50,732 nt of DNA. Source: Akkermansiaceae bacterium (lineage in GTDB: Bacteria; Verrucomicrobiota; Verrucomicrobiia; Verrucomicrobiales; Akkermansiaceae). Positions 42,231-49,329 of the stretch are shown piece after piece. The DNA lies in the NCBI GenBank assembly GCA_015061985.1, contig SUVN01000017.1, positions 1 through 50,732 on the forward strand, read 5' to 3'. A model generated the notes under the pieces. It saw nothing but the letters and a program-made list of their open reading frames with translations, was not told where the DNA came from and ran no database searches. Each line of letters begins with the position of its first letter. Positions within the stretch are counted from its first letter, which is position 1. Position numbers and translations under genes: made by a program.

Positions 42231-42929
42231 ATGATTCGTTTTGCCTCACTCGCCGCACTTTTTCTGCTGATTCTGGTAGCAGTGGGGGGCTCCGGTTGCC
42301 AGCAGCAGGGCTCAAATCGCTACCTGCGGACTCCGGCCGCCGTTCGTTTTAAACCGGTACGCTCCCCTGTGATGTTGCGTTCCGTTTCCCGTCTGGCGCG
42401 TGAGGTCAATATCAAGGTGCGCATCATGCCGTCCAACGCCCCGCAGCGCCGTGGTTCCCGCCGCCTGCGTCCGACGTTCATCACCATTCACAGCACGGCT
42501 AATCACTCATCGACGGCCACGGCCATGCAGCATTCCCGCGCCCTCTGCCGGGGTGCTTTCACCAACCGCAGCTGGCATTTCACTGTTGACCAGTTCATGT
42601 GCGTGCAGAACCTGCCGCTCAAGGAAACCGGGTGGCATGCCGGTTCTCCCGCCGGTAATCACAACTCCATCGGTATCGAGATGTGTGAGTGTGAGAACAG
42701 AGGCCACAACCACTTCCGTACCTGGGATCGCGCAGCCAAGCTGACGGCGGTGCTCATGAAGCGCTACGGTATCAACCTGCGCCGCGTGGTGCCGCATTAT
42801 CACTGGACACGCAAGAATTGCCCCATGCCCTTGCTGACCAACGGTAAGCCCGGCCCCAAGTGGGCGTGGTTCCACTCCCGCGTGGACTACTACTTCCGCT
42901 GCATCAACAACGGCAAATCCTTCCGTTGA
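42231..42929 (+). CDS. N-acetylmuramoyl-L-alanine amidase lipoprotein (Amidase_2)
   Basis: A 232-residue protein. A signal peptide ends in a lipobox-like GSGC (Cys near residue 23). The Amidase_2/AmpD-like domain (about 75-220) shows the zinc ligands: His in FITIHSTAN (about 86), His in the PHYHWTRKNCP region (about 188-198) and the closing Cys. WHFTVDQ and GWHAGSP are typical of the family. It should cut the bond between muramic acid and the stem peptide. The start at 42231, not 42207, is fixed by the promoter. recG follows after 3 nt. Confidence 0.88.
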   Translation: MIRFASLAALFLLILVAVGGSGCQQQGSNRYLRTPAAVRFKPVRSPVMLRSVSRLAREVNIKVRIMPSNAPQRRGSRRLRPTFITIHSTANHSSTATAMQHSRALCRGAFTNRSWHFTVDQFMCVQNLPLKETGWHAGSPAGNHNSIGIEMCECENRGHNHFRTWDRAAKLTAVLMKRYGINLRRVVPHYHWTRKNCPMPLLTNGKPGPKWAWFHSRVDYYFRCINNGKSFR

Positions 42930-42932
42930 TTC

Positions 42933-45074
42933 ATGTGTCCGATGGATTCGCTTTACCCGGAAACACCCCTTGCAGAGCTCGCCTGGTTAAACCCTCGCGA
43001 GCTTAAAGCTTTGCAGGCGGCAGAGCTGAACTGCGTGCGGGATGTCCTGCTGCGCATCCCCCGCCGCTATGAGGACAGACGCCGCTCCGGCGCGGATATT
43101 GCATCGCTGGCCTCCGGGGAAACGGTCTGCCTGCGGGTGCATGTATATGCCGCCGCCTGGCGCTTTTCCTACAAGCGTTATTTCGAAGTCTCTGCCGGGG
43201 CAGAGGGTGACCCGCACGGAGCGCGGCTGAGTCTGCGCTGGTTCAACATGCCCTATGTGGCCAAACTACTGGCCGTGGGGATGAATCTCTATATCTATGG
43301 CAAAGTGCGGGAGTTTGCCGGAAAACTGACCATGACCAACCCGGATTTTGAGGTCATGGAGGATGAGGATGCCGGACACCGGCTCATGGTGGCGGCCATG
43401 GGCGGTCCTCGTATGCCCGCAGCGGAGCTTTCCTCCGGCGGTGAAACGGTGCATACGGGGCGCATTGTGCCTGTCTACCGCAATATCTCCGGCATGGCAG
43501 CGCGCAGCTACCGCAGCCTCGTGTGGCGCATCCTGGAGCAGCTCTCGCCGGAGGTGCGCCCCGCAGGCTACGATGTGGCACCGACCTATCCCTACCGTCA
43601 GGCCTTGCTGGATGTGCATTTCCCGGCAGAGGATGAATTGCAGCGCAAGGCTCGCCTGCGCTTTGCGCTGGAGGAATGCTTCCTGTGCCAGTTCCGCGTG
43701 GCGTGGCGGCGGAAACGCTCGCAGGGTCATCCGGGGCAGGTGACCGCCACCTGCGATGCCTACATGCACGAGCTGCTGGAGCATCTGCCTTTCCGGCTTA
43801 CGGAGGCACAGCTGCGCTGCGTGCAGGAAATCCGCGCGGATATGGAAGCCCCCCGGCAGATGAACCGCCTGTTGCAGGGGGATGTGGGCAGCGGCAAGAC
43901 ACTGGTGGCGCTCTGTGCCATGCTGCTGGCGGTGGGCAGCGGCAAGACAGCGGCTCTGCTTGCGCCCACGCAAATCCTGGCAGAGCAGCATTACCGCAAT
44001 TTCTGCCGCCTGTTGGAGCACACGGATGTTTCCCTGTCGCTGCGTACTTCCGGCAGGGCAGATGATTCGGATTTGTCTCTGGAAGCAGGCTTTGCTGCGG
44101 ATTCAACGCCGCGTATCATCGTCGGCACGCATGCGCTGCTGTATCCCGGCAACCGTCCGTCCAACCTCGGGCTTGCCGTGGTGGATGAACAGCACAAGTT
44201 CGGCGTGGAGCAGCGCGAATCCTTCTATGCCGCCGGGGAAAATCCGGATGTGCTGGTCATGACGGCCACCCCCATCCCCCGCACCCTCACGCTCACCCTC
44301 TACGGCGATTTGGATGTCTCTGTCATCGATGAACTCCCCGCCGACCGCGGCGAAATCATCACCGCCATGCGCCGTCCGGGCAATATGAAGAAAATTATCT
44401 CATTCATGCGTGAGCAGCTGGCAGAGGGGCGGCAGATATACATCGTCTCCCCGCTGGTGGAGGAGAGCGAGAAAAGCAGCCGTGCCTCCGCCGTGTCGGA
44501 ACTGAGCCGCTGGCAGGAGATTTTCCCGCAGGAGAACATCGGCTTGCTCCACGGTCGCCTTTCCCCGGAGGAAAAAGATGCGGTCATGTCCGCCTTTCAT
44601 GCCAACGAAACCCACATTCTGGTGGCCACCACCGTGGTGGAAGTGGGGGTGGACGTGCCGAATGCCACCATCATGCTCATCAACAACGCAGACTCGTTCG
44701 GGCTTTCTCAGCTGCACCAGTTGCGCGGGCGCATCGGACGCGGGCGGCACAAGAGCTACTGCATTCTCCTCTCCGAGGCGAAACCGGGTGAGCCCGGGCA
44801 TGACAAACTCATGGTCATGTGCCGCACGCTCAACGGCTTTGAGATAGCGGAAGAGGATTTCCGACTCCGTGGCCCGGGGGATGTGCTCGGCACGGCACAG
44901 AGCGGACTGGGTGCCGTGCGCTTCCCGGAGTGGCTGGCAGATATGCGGCTCATTCACCGCGCCACGCGTGATGCCGCCGCCATTCTGGAGCGCGACCCGG
45001 AGCTGTGTCTGCCGCAGCACGCCCCCCTGCGCGATCTGGTGCGCTTTGAGGCTGAGTCACGTGTAACGAGCTGA
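42933..45074 (+). CDS. recG: ATP-dependent DNA helicase RecG
   Basis: A 713-residue fork-regression helicase. The N-terminal OB/wedge domain (about 30-160) includes RIPRRYEDRR. Helicase motifs are GDVGSGKT (Walker A, about 316), VVDEQHKFGVEQR (DEQH box, about 417), MTATPIPRTL (III), and the C-terminal HQLRGRIGRG (VI, about 590). The TRG region FRLRGPGDVLGTAQSG (about 643-658) is present. Translation may begin at 42933 or at the second ATG (42942). It is 3 nt after the amidase gene, probably co-transcribed. Confidence 0.96.
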   Translation: MCPMDSLYPETPLAELAWLNPRELKALQAAELNCVRDVLLRIPRRYEDRRRSGADIASLASGETVCLRVHVYAAAWRFSYKRYFEVSAGAEGDPHGARLSLRWFNMPYVAKLLAVGMNLYIYGKVREFAGKLTMTNPDFEVMEDEDAGHRLMVAAMGGPRMPAAELSSGGETVHTGRIVPVYRNISGMAARSYRSLVWRILEQLSPEVRPAGYDVAPTYPYRQALLDVHFPAEDELQRKARLRFALEECFLCQFRVAWRRKRSQGHPGQVTATCDAYMHELLEHLPFRLTEAQLRCVQEIRADMEAPRQMNRLLQGDVGSGKTLVALCAMLLAVGSGKTAALLAPTQILAEQHYRNFCRLLEHTDVSLSLRTSGRADDSDLSLEAGFAADSTPRIIVGTHALLYPGNRPSNLGLAVVDEQHKFGVEQRESFYAAGENPDVLVMTATPIPRTLTLTLYGDLDVSVIDELPADRGEIITAMRRPGNMKKIISFMREQLAEGRQIYIVSPLVEESEKSSRASAVSELSRWQEIFPQENIGLLHGRLSPEEKDAVMSAFHANETHILVATTVVEVGVDVPNATIMLINNADSFGLSQLHQLRGRIGRGRHKSYCILLSEAKPGEPGHDKLMVMCRTLNGFEIAEEDFRLRGPGDVLGTAQSGLGAVRFPEWLADMRLIHRATRDAAAILERDPELCLPQHAPLRDLVRFEAESRVTS

Positions 45075-45128
45075 TGTTTGCCTGTAGGAGGCTCTTTTCA
45101 AGAAATTTAACTTTTTTTCAGAAAAAGC

Positions 45129-45157
45129 TTGCAAAGTCAGGCAGATTTCGATATAAT
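45129..45157 (+). promoter_or_regulatory. Promoter of tRNA-Val
   Basis: GCTTGCAA carries the -35 (TTGCAA, 45129-45134), then 17 bp and a perfect TATAAT (45152-45157). The tRNA starts 31 nt later. Confidence 0.8.
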
Positions 45158-45188
45158 GCTCCCGCACTCGTACTGAGAGAGCGAAAAT

Positions 45189-45260
45189 GCGAAGTTAGCT
45201 CAGTGGTAGAGCACATCCTTCACACGGATGGGGTCATAAGTTCGAATCTTATACTTCGTA
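45189..45260 (+). tRNA. tRNA-Val (anticodon CAC)
   Basis: A full cloverleaf: acceptor GCGAAGT with ACTTCGT (first pair G-U), D arm GCTC/GAGC, anticodon stem CATCC/GGATG around loop TTCACAC (anticodon CAC), T arm with TTCGAAT, discriminator A. CCA is not encoded and must be added. It reads GUG valine codons. Confidence 0.95.
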
Positions 45261-45263
45261 TCG

Positions 45264-45294
45264 AAAGCAGCACCGATTTGGTGCTGCTTTTTTT
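45264..45294 (+). terminator. Terminator of tRNA-Val
   Basis: An 11-bp stem (45264-45274 with 45280-45290), 5-nt loop, then T run. Same stem sequence as at 42139. Confidence 0.9.
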
Positions 45295-45315
45295 GCGACA
45301 GGGCAGAAAAAGAAT

Positions 45316-45344
45316 TTGCGCGTCGCGTGAGAATATATTACTAT
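45316..45344 (+). promoter_or_regulatory. Promoter of the lipoprotein-xerD pair
   Basis: TTGCGC (45316-45321), a 17-bp spacer, TACTAT (45339-45344). The ATG at 45351 is 6 nt downstream. Confidence 0.6.
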
Positions 45345-45350
45345 ATCGGC

Positions 45351-46061
45351 ATGAAGATTTCCCAAATTGCTGCACTGCTTCTGTGCGCGGGTGTGCTGAG
45401 CTCCTGCGGTCTGTTTAACGCGGAGGAACAGGATTACACCCCGGAGTATCTGCGAGAGGATTCACCCATGGATCCTCCCGGCACGGCAGAGGCGCGCGCT
45501 GCGCTGCGCGCCAAGCTGGTGAAGGAAGGCGCTTTTGCCCCTGGCGAGCAGCTGGAGGTGCAGCAGGGGAAGGTGTTCCTGTTCTATCGCAATCCTGACC
45601 ACAGCCATGATACCTCCGGCCGCATGGTAGATGCCGCGACTGCCCGTATCATTTCCTGCGAGGGGCTTTACTATTTCGTTGAGACGGACGGCGGTAAGAA
45701 AGGCTACCTGCGCGAGACGGATTTGGTCAGCCCGATAAAGACGCTCATTTCCACACAGATTTCTGCACAGGACGAACTCTTCCCCGGTGGCGAAATGCCT
45801 GCGTTGCCCGAAAACTGGGGCGAGGATGCCGCAAACGCGCCCCACGGTGCCCAGAAGCTCATGACCAACACTTCCGGGCGTACAGTGGTTGTGGTGAAGA
45901 AGAAGTCTGACCGCAGTGCCGAGTTTGAAGCCCGCAAGAAACAGTTTGAGGAAAGCGCGGGGCAGAGACTGGGCGGTACACCTCAGGAGGGAGATGGTTC
46001 CACGCTGCCTGACCCGGCCTCTGTCCCCCTGCCGGAACCCACGGGCGGGGAGCATAACTGA
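45351..46061 (+). CDS. Lipoprotein with an SH3-like region
   Basis: A 236-residue protein with a signal peptide and lipobox (LSSC, Cys near residue 20). Residues about 55-125 (GEQLEVQQGKVFLFYRNPD, then LYYFVETDGGKKGYLRETDLV) read like an SH3-type beta domain of cell-wall proteins; that is tentative. The C-terminal half is low-complexity with a charged KKKSDRSAEFEARKKQFEE helix. The start at 45351 is preferred because the promoter ends 6 nt before it; an upstream frame at 45327 overlaps the promoter. Its last base overlaps the xerD ATG. Confidence 0.72.
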   Translation: MKISQIAALLLCAGVLSSCGLFNAEEQDYTPEYLREDSPMDPPGTAEARAALRAKLVKEGAFAPGEQLEVQQGKVFLFYRNPDHSHDTSGRMVDAATARIISCEGLYYFVETDGGKKGYLRETDLVSPIKTLISTQISAQDELFPGGEMPALPENWGEDAANAPHGAQKLMTNTSGRTVVVVKKKSDRSAEFEARKKQFEESAGQRLGGTPQEGDGSTLPDPASVPLPEPTGGEHN

Positions 46062-46978
46062 TGCCTAATCCGGCATACCGTGCGGAGGTGGAGCGCTTTC
46101 TGCTGTATCTGGCAGCAGAGCGGGGGCTGAGTGTGCACTACCGGGAGTCTGCCCGGCAGAGCCTCACCGCCTTTGTGGATTGGTGTGCCGAGCATGAGTG
46201 GGCGTTGGACAGCATTACCCTGGAGCGGTTGACGGAGTATCGTCGCCACCTGCGTGAGCGGGGGCTGTTGGATTCCTCTATCCGCGTGGCAACGGTGCAT
46301 CTGCGCATCTTTTTCCGCTACATGCACCGGCGGCGCGGGCTGCCCACCGACCCGGCGGCGCTGCTGGAGAGCGGGCGGATGATACGTAATATCCCGGAGA
46401 CGCTTTCCGCAGAGGCGGTGAACCGCCTGCTCAGCAGCATAGACCCCGCCGATGTCCCCTACGGATGCCGCGATAGGGCCATGCTGGAGATGCTCTACGG
46501 CAGCGGCCTGCGCGTGAGCGAGCTGGTGAACCTGAGCCCGGATCGGGTGGATTGGGATGAGGGTTACCTGCGTATCACGGGCAAGGGCAACAAGACCCGT
46601 TTCGTGCCGCTGGGCGGGGTGGCGGCAAAGGCGTTGCGCTGTTATCTGGAGCATGCGCGGCCAAAGCTCCTGCGTGAGGGCCGCCGCGCTACAGTGTTGT
46701 TCTTGTCTAACCGTGGGCAGGCACTCTCCCGCGACCGCATCCTGCAAATCATCAAAAAGCGAGCCAGGGAGGCCGGACTCCCGGAGAACGTATACCCGCA
46801 TATCATGCGCCATTCCTTTGCCACGCACCTGCTGGAGAATGGCGCAGACCTGCGCGTGATTCAGGATATGCTGGGCCATGCCGACCTGGCTACCACACAG
46901 ATATACACCCACGTGGAGCGCAAACGCCTGGTGAACACGGTGCGCCGCTTCCACCCGCGCGGCAGACGCGCGGATTAG
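46061..46978 (+). CDS. xerD: XerC/XerD-type site-specific recombinase
   Basis: A 305-residue recombinase, the standard length of chromosome-dimer resolvases. The N-terminal SAM-like domain covers about 5-90. Catalytic residues are Arg in GSGLRVSELVNL (about 150), Lys in GKGNKTRF, HIMRHSFATHLLENGADLR (His-x-x-Arg, about 247-265), LGHADLATTQIYTHV with His and the nucleophilic Tyr (about 282). It should act at dif during chromosome segregation. The ATG overlaps the preceding stop by one base. Its stop lies 6 nt before the hairpin array. The XerD rather than XerC assignment is a judgement. Confidence 0.9.
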   Translation: MPNPAYRAEVERFLLYLAAERGLSVHYRESARQSLTAFVDWCAEHEWALDSITLERLTEYRRHLRERGLLDSSIRVATVHLRIFFRYMHRRRGLPTDPAALLESGRMIRNIPETLSAEAVNRLLSSIDPADVPYGCRDRAMLEMLYGSGLRVSELVNLSPDRVDWDEGYLRITGKGNKTRFVPLGGVAAKALRCYLEHARPKLLREGRRATVLFLSNRGQALSRDRILQIIKKRAREAGLPENVYPHIMRHSFATHLLENGADLRVIQDMLGHADLATTQIYTHVERKRLVNTVRRFHPRGRRAD

Positions 46979-46984
46979 GGGATG

Positions 46985-47166
46985 ATTTCACCCTTAGGTA
47001 ACAGAAGTGAAATTCTGCCCATTCGGGCAGAGTGAAATCCGGCGTGCGCCGGGTGAAATCAGCTCATGCGAGCCGGTGAAATGGCTCGCTTTGCTCGCAG
47101 TGATGGAATTCCGCAGCCCTTTGGGCTGCCATTCTTCATCACTACCGCCGCGACGGCGGTGATTCA
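46985..47166. repeat. Hairpin array unit U1, left part
   Basis: Begins with an ATTTCAC (46985-46991), a 15-nt spacer holding CCTTAGG, then GTGAAAT at 47007. Hairpins separated by GTGAAAT follow: CTGCCC-attc-GGGCAG, CCGGCG-tg-CGCCGG and GCTC-atgc-GAGC. Then comes the central GCAGCCC-ttt-GGGCTGC and CCGCCG-cga-CGGCGG. It shares its sequence with U2-U5. After it the Y1 transposase cassette begins. Confidence 0.88.
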
Positions 47167-47278
47167 GAGCCCCGTGGGGCGATATAAGTTAGCCCGGGTG
47201 TGGAGCCGCGGCAGCGGCGTAACCCCGGGGGGATTATATCAAAATATAGGTGAACCCCGTCAGGGGTGGCATAATGCG
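47167..47278. repeat. Inverted repeat L of the Y1 transposase cassette
   Basis: About 112 bp with nested GGGGC and CCCGGG palindromes, ending in GCATAATGCG. Its complement resembles 47838-47949 over nearly the whole length (shared GAGCCCCG, GGGGCGATATA, TAGCCCGG, GTGGAGCCGCG, CAGCGGCGTAACC, CATAATGCG). Confidence 0.8.
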
Positions 47279-47299
47279 TCACATTGAATTATTGAGTTT

Positions 47300-47752
47300 T
47301 CATTGCCTCGTATCCGTATCAGTGCGCATGAGTCCATTTTTTTCAAGAAAAAGGATAAATTCATCATACGCTGATACTTTTTTATGATGTTCCTTTTGAT
47401 TTAAAATGTAGCTTGTGACTATTCCTTTATTTGATTCGCTTACTGAAAAGACTCCATAACCGGCCTGCCAGGAAAAATTCTTATATTGAGGATTTAGGCC
47501 TTTTATCCATCTACTTGAATTTGCCTTAATTGCCCTGACAAAATCGGATAAACTTATAGTATGAGGTAATGATGTCAAAATATGTATATGGTCCGGTCTG
47601 CCTCCTACAATGTATGCCGTTCCTGAATTTGAACGAATAACACCGCCTATGTATCGAAATACTTCCGGTAAATCGTTTTCATCTATTGGAGTCGCAATGT
47701 TTTTTATATGAAAAATAATGTGTAGGTAAATATTTGAATAGGTGGCCCTCAT
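47300..47752 (-). CDS. tnpA: IS200-type Y1 (HUH) transposase
   Basis: A 150-residue transposase, the usual IS200 TnpA length. It has the HUH pair in GGRPDHIHILTSLP (about 62-75), SSRWIK, and YILNQKEHH with the catalytic Tyr (about 125). Such enzymes cut and join single-stranded DNA at hairpins. The start at 47752 is set by the family N-terminus (TYSNIYLHIIFHIKN) and by a promoter 9 nt upstream. The gene is flanked by about 112-bp inverted repeats rather than the short subterminal hairpins of IS200, and it lies inside the hairpin array. The A+T-rich composition differs from its surroundings. Confidence 0.9.
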   Translation of the reverse strand: MRATYSNIYLHIIFHIKNIATPIDENDLPEVFRYIGGVIRSNSGTAYIVGGRPDHIHILTSLPHTISLSDFVRAIKANSSRWIKGLNPQYKNFSWQAGYGVFSVSESNKGIVTSYILNQKEHHKKVSAYDEFILFLEKNGLMRTDTDTRQ

Positions 47753-47761
47753 GCAAATATC

Positions 47762-47790
47762 ACTGTAGCATCCAAGTCTCATAATGTCAA
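47762..47790 (-). promoter_or_regulatory. Promoter of the Y1 transposase
   Basis: On the minus strand a perfect TTGACA (47785-47790), 17 bp, TACAGT (47762-47767). The ATG is 9 nt on. Confidence 0.65.
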
Positions 47791-47837
47791 ACTGAATCAT
47801 TGGACTAATTTTGCATTCTGCGTTTGGTCTGACCCTC

Positions 47838-47949
47838 CGCATTATGTCACCCCATGCGGGGTTCCTGTTTGTTTGTTACGTTTCCCCGAGGTTACGCCGC
47901 TGCGCGGCTCCACCCCGGGCTATTATATATCGCCCCTCAATCGGGGCTC
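47838..47949. repeat. Inverted repeat R of the Y1 transposase cassette
   Basis: Begins CGCATTATG and ends CGGGGCTC. It is the inverted, diverged counterpart of 47167-47278. Confidence 0.8.
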
Positions 47950-48083
47950 ACTATTCCGCAGCCCTTTGGGCTGCCATTCTTTTTCACTACCGCCGTTCCG
48001 GCGGTAATTTCGCTATCCTCGCAGAGTATAATTTCGCTCATGGCAACAGCCATGAATTTCGCTGCCCGTCAGGGCAATTTCGC
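47950..48083. repeat. Hairpin array unit U1, right part
   Basis: Starts again at the central GCAGCCC-ttt-GGGCTGC hairpin. Stems TACCGCC/GGCGGTA, TATCCTC/GAGtATA (one mismatch), TCATGGC/GCCATGA and TGCCC/GGGCA follow, separated by ATTTCGC. The linker variant with G and the stems match U4, not U2 or U3. Confidence 0.85.
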
Positions 48084-48098
48084 TATTGAGTATCAGAA

Positions 48099-48333
48099 GT
48101 GAAATTCTGCCCATTCGGGCAGAGTGAAATCCGGCGTGCGCCGGGTGAAATCAGCTCATGCGAGCCGGTGAAATTGCTACGCTTTGCTCGCAGTGATGGA
48201 ATTCCGCAGCCCTTTGGGCTGCCATTCTTTTTCACTACCGCCGCAAGCGGCGGTAATTTCACTATCCGCTGAGCGGATAATTTCACTCTCGCCTTAGGCG
48301 AGAATTTCACTGTGCCGACAGGCACAATTTCAC
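48099..48333. repeat. Hairpin array unit U2 (235 bp)
   Basis: Left half: stems separated by GTGAAAT. Centre: GCAGCCC-ttt-GGGCTGC. Right half: TACCGCCG/CGGCGGTA, TATCCGCT/AGCGGATA, TCTCGCCT/AGGCGAGA and TGTGCC/GGCACA, each followed by ATTTCAC. It differs from U3 by one loop base (CCCATTCGGG against CCCGTTCGGG) as read by eye. Confidence 0.92.
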
Positions 48334-48348
48334 CCTTAGGTAACAGCA

Positions 48349-48583
48349 GTGAAATTCTGCCCGTTCGGGCAGAGTGAAATCCGGCGTGCGCCGGGTGAAA
48401 TCAGCTCATGCGAGCCGGTGAAATTGCTACGCTTTGCTCGCAGTGATGGAATTCCGCAGCCCTTTGGGCTGCCATTCTTTTTCACTACCGCCGCAAGCGG
48501 CGGTAATTTCACTATCCGCTGAGCGGATAATTTCACTCTCGCCTTAGGCGAGAATTTCACTGTGCCGACAGGCACAATTTCAC
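48349..48583. repeat. Hairpin array unit U3 (235 bp)
   Basis: Near-identical to U2, offset 250 bp, joined to it by a 15-nt spacer (48334-48348). Short open frames across U2 and U3 encode the same 76 residues, but this reflects the repeat, not a gene family. Confidence 0.92.
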
Positions 48584-48587
48584 TTTT

Positions 48588-48632
48588 ACTCTCTGTAGCG
48601 GATATGCTATGAATACCGCTGATGCAGAGTGA
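48588..48632 (-). terminator. Possible terminator hairpin after the locus-2 bundle gene
   Basis: ACTCT and AGCGG pair with CCGCT and AGAGT around a loop, just past the stop of the minus-strand gene. Internal unpaired bases make it weak. Confidence 0.3.
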
Positions 48633-48640
48633 CTGGTATT

Positions 48641-49006
48641 TTAGACCTTGTATGCTTTTGCTTCAATATTGTTCTGACACGTACGAATGGAGCTGATAAG
48701 CATGCGTCGGATTGACCCCGCTTCCCTGCGCAGCTCTTTTGCTTGTTCTGCTAATTCCGGACATGTAGCAGCGAGAACATGAAGCCAATATTCCGTTTCG
48801 TGACATTCTTTGAGCGCTATTTTTAATTTGTGAATAAAGTCTGTAGGGCTTTCTGCATAATCAGCTTCATGAATATTTGCACCTATGCTTGTGCCGGCCC
48901 GAGCAAGCTGGTTTTTCAAAAACGCTTTTTTATCAATTACATCATATAGACATACTAACTTAACAGATAATTGCAAAGCATCCTGTCGGAGTTTTCCTCT
49001 TTCCAT
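48641..49006 (-). CDS. Four-helix-bundle protein of the S23 / 23S-IVS family (locus 2)
   Basis: A 121-residue all-helical protein, homologous to 37216-37560. Shared core: KNQLARAGTSIGANIHEADYA (about 32-52) and LKIALKECHETEYWLHVLAA (about 63-82). It sits between array units U3 and U4, with ATTTCAC-type linkers on its left and GTGAAAT-type on its right, the same topology as at locus 1. The ATG is 7 nt after a -10 hexamer. Membership in the 23S intervening-sequence protein family is clear; the role is unknown. The ends of the insert are inverted (CACTTTTACTC on the left, GAGTAAATA..TTTTTAC-GTG on the right). Confidence 0.87.
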   Translation of the reverse strand: MERGKLRQDALQLSVKLVCLYDVIDKKAFLKNQLARAGTSIGANIHEADYAESPTDFIHKLKIALKECHETEYWLHVLAATCPELAEQAKELRREAGSIRRMLISSIRTCQNNIEAKAYKV

Positions 49007-49013
49007 ATTCGTA

Positions 49014-49042
49014 ATAGTATGGAAATGACCGTCTATTGTCGA
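49014..49042 (-). promoter_or_regulatory. Promoter of the locus-2 bundle gene
   Basis: On the minus strand TCGACA (49037-49042), 17 bp, TACTAT (49014-49019), then ATG after 7 nt. Confidence 0.6.
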
Positions 49043-49081
49043 GAAAAATGAGCATGGGAGTGGCGTATTTACTCGTAAAAA

Positions 49082-49314
49082 GTGAAATCCTGCCCATTCG
49101 GGCAGAGTGAAATCCGGCGTGCGCCGGGTGAAATCAGCTCATGCGAGTCGGTGAAATTGCTACACTTTGCTCGCAGTGATGGAATTCCGCAGCCTTTCGG
49201 GCTGCCAGTCTTTTTCACTACCGCCGTTCCGGCGGTAATTTCGCTATCCTCGCAGAGGATAATTTCGCTCATGGCAACAGCCATGAATTTCGCTGCCCGT
49301 CAGGGCAATTTCGC
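49082..49314. repeat. Hairpin array unit U4
   Basis: Same plan as U2: GTGAAAT-linked stems, centre, then ATTTCGC-linked stems (TATCCTC/GAGGATA, TCATGGC/GCCATGA, TGCCC/GGGCA). The right half is nearly identical to the U1 right part. The next spacer, 49315-49329, equals that at 48084-48098. Confidence 0.9.
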
Positions 49315-49329
49315 TATTGAGTATCAGAA

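Noticed and set aside
48083..48575. Two minus-strand frames encoding the same 76 residues
   Set aside because: They run through array hairpins U2 and U3 and exist only because the units are near-identical. The palindromes, not codons, explain the sequence.
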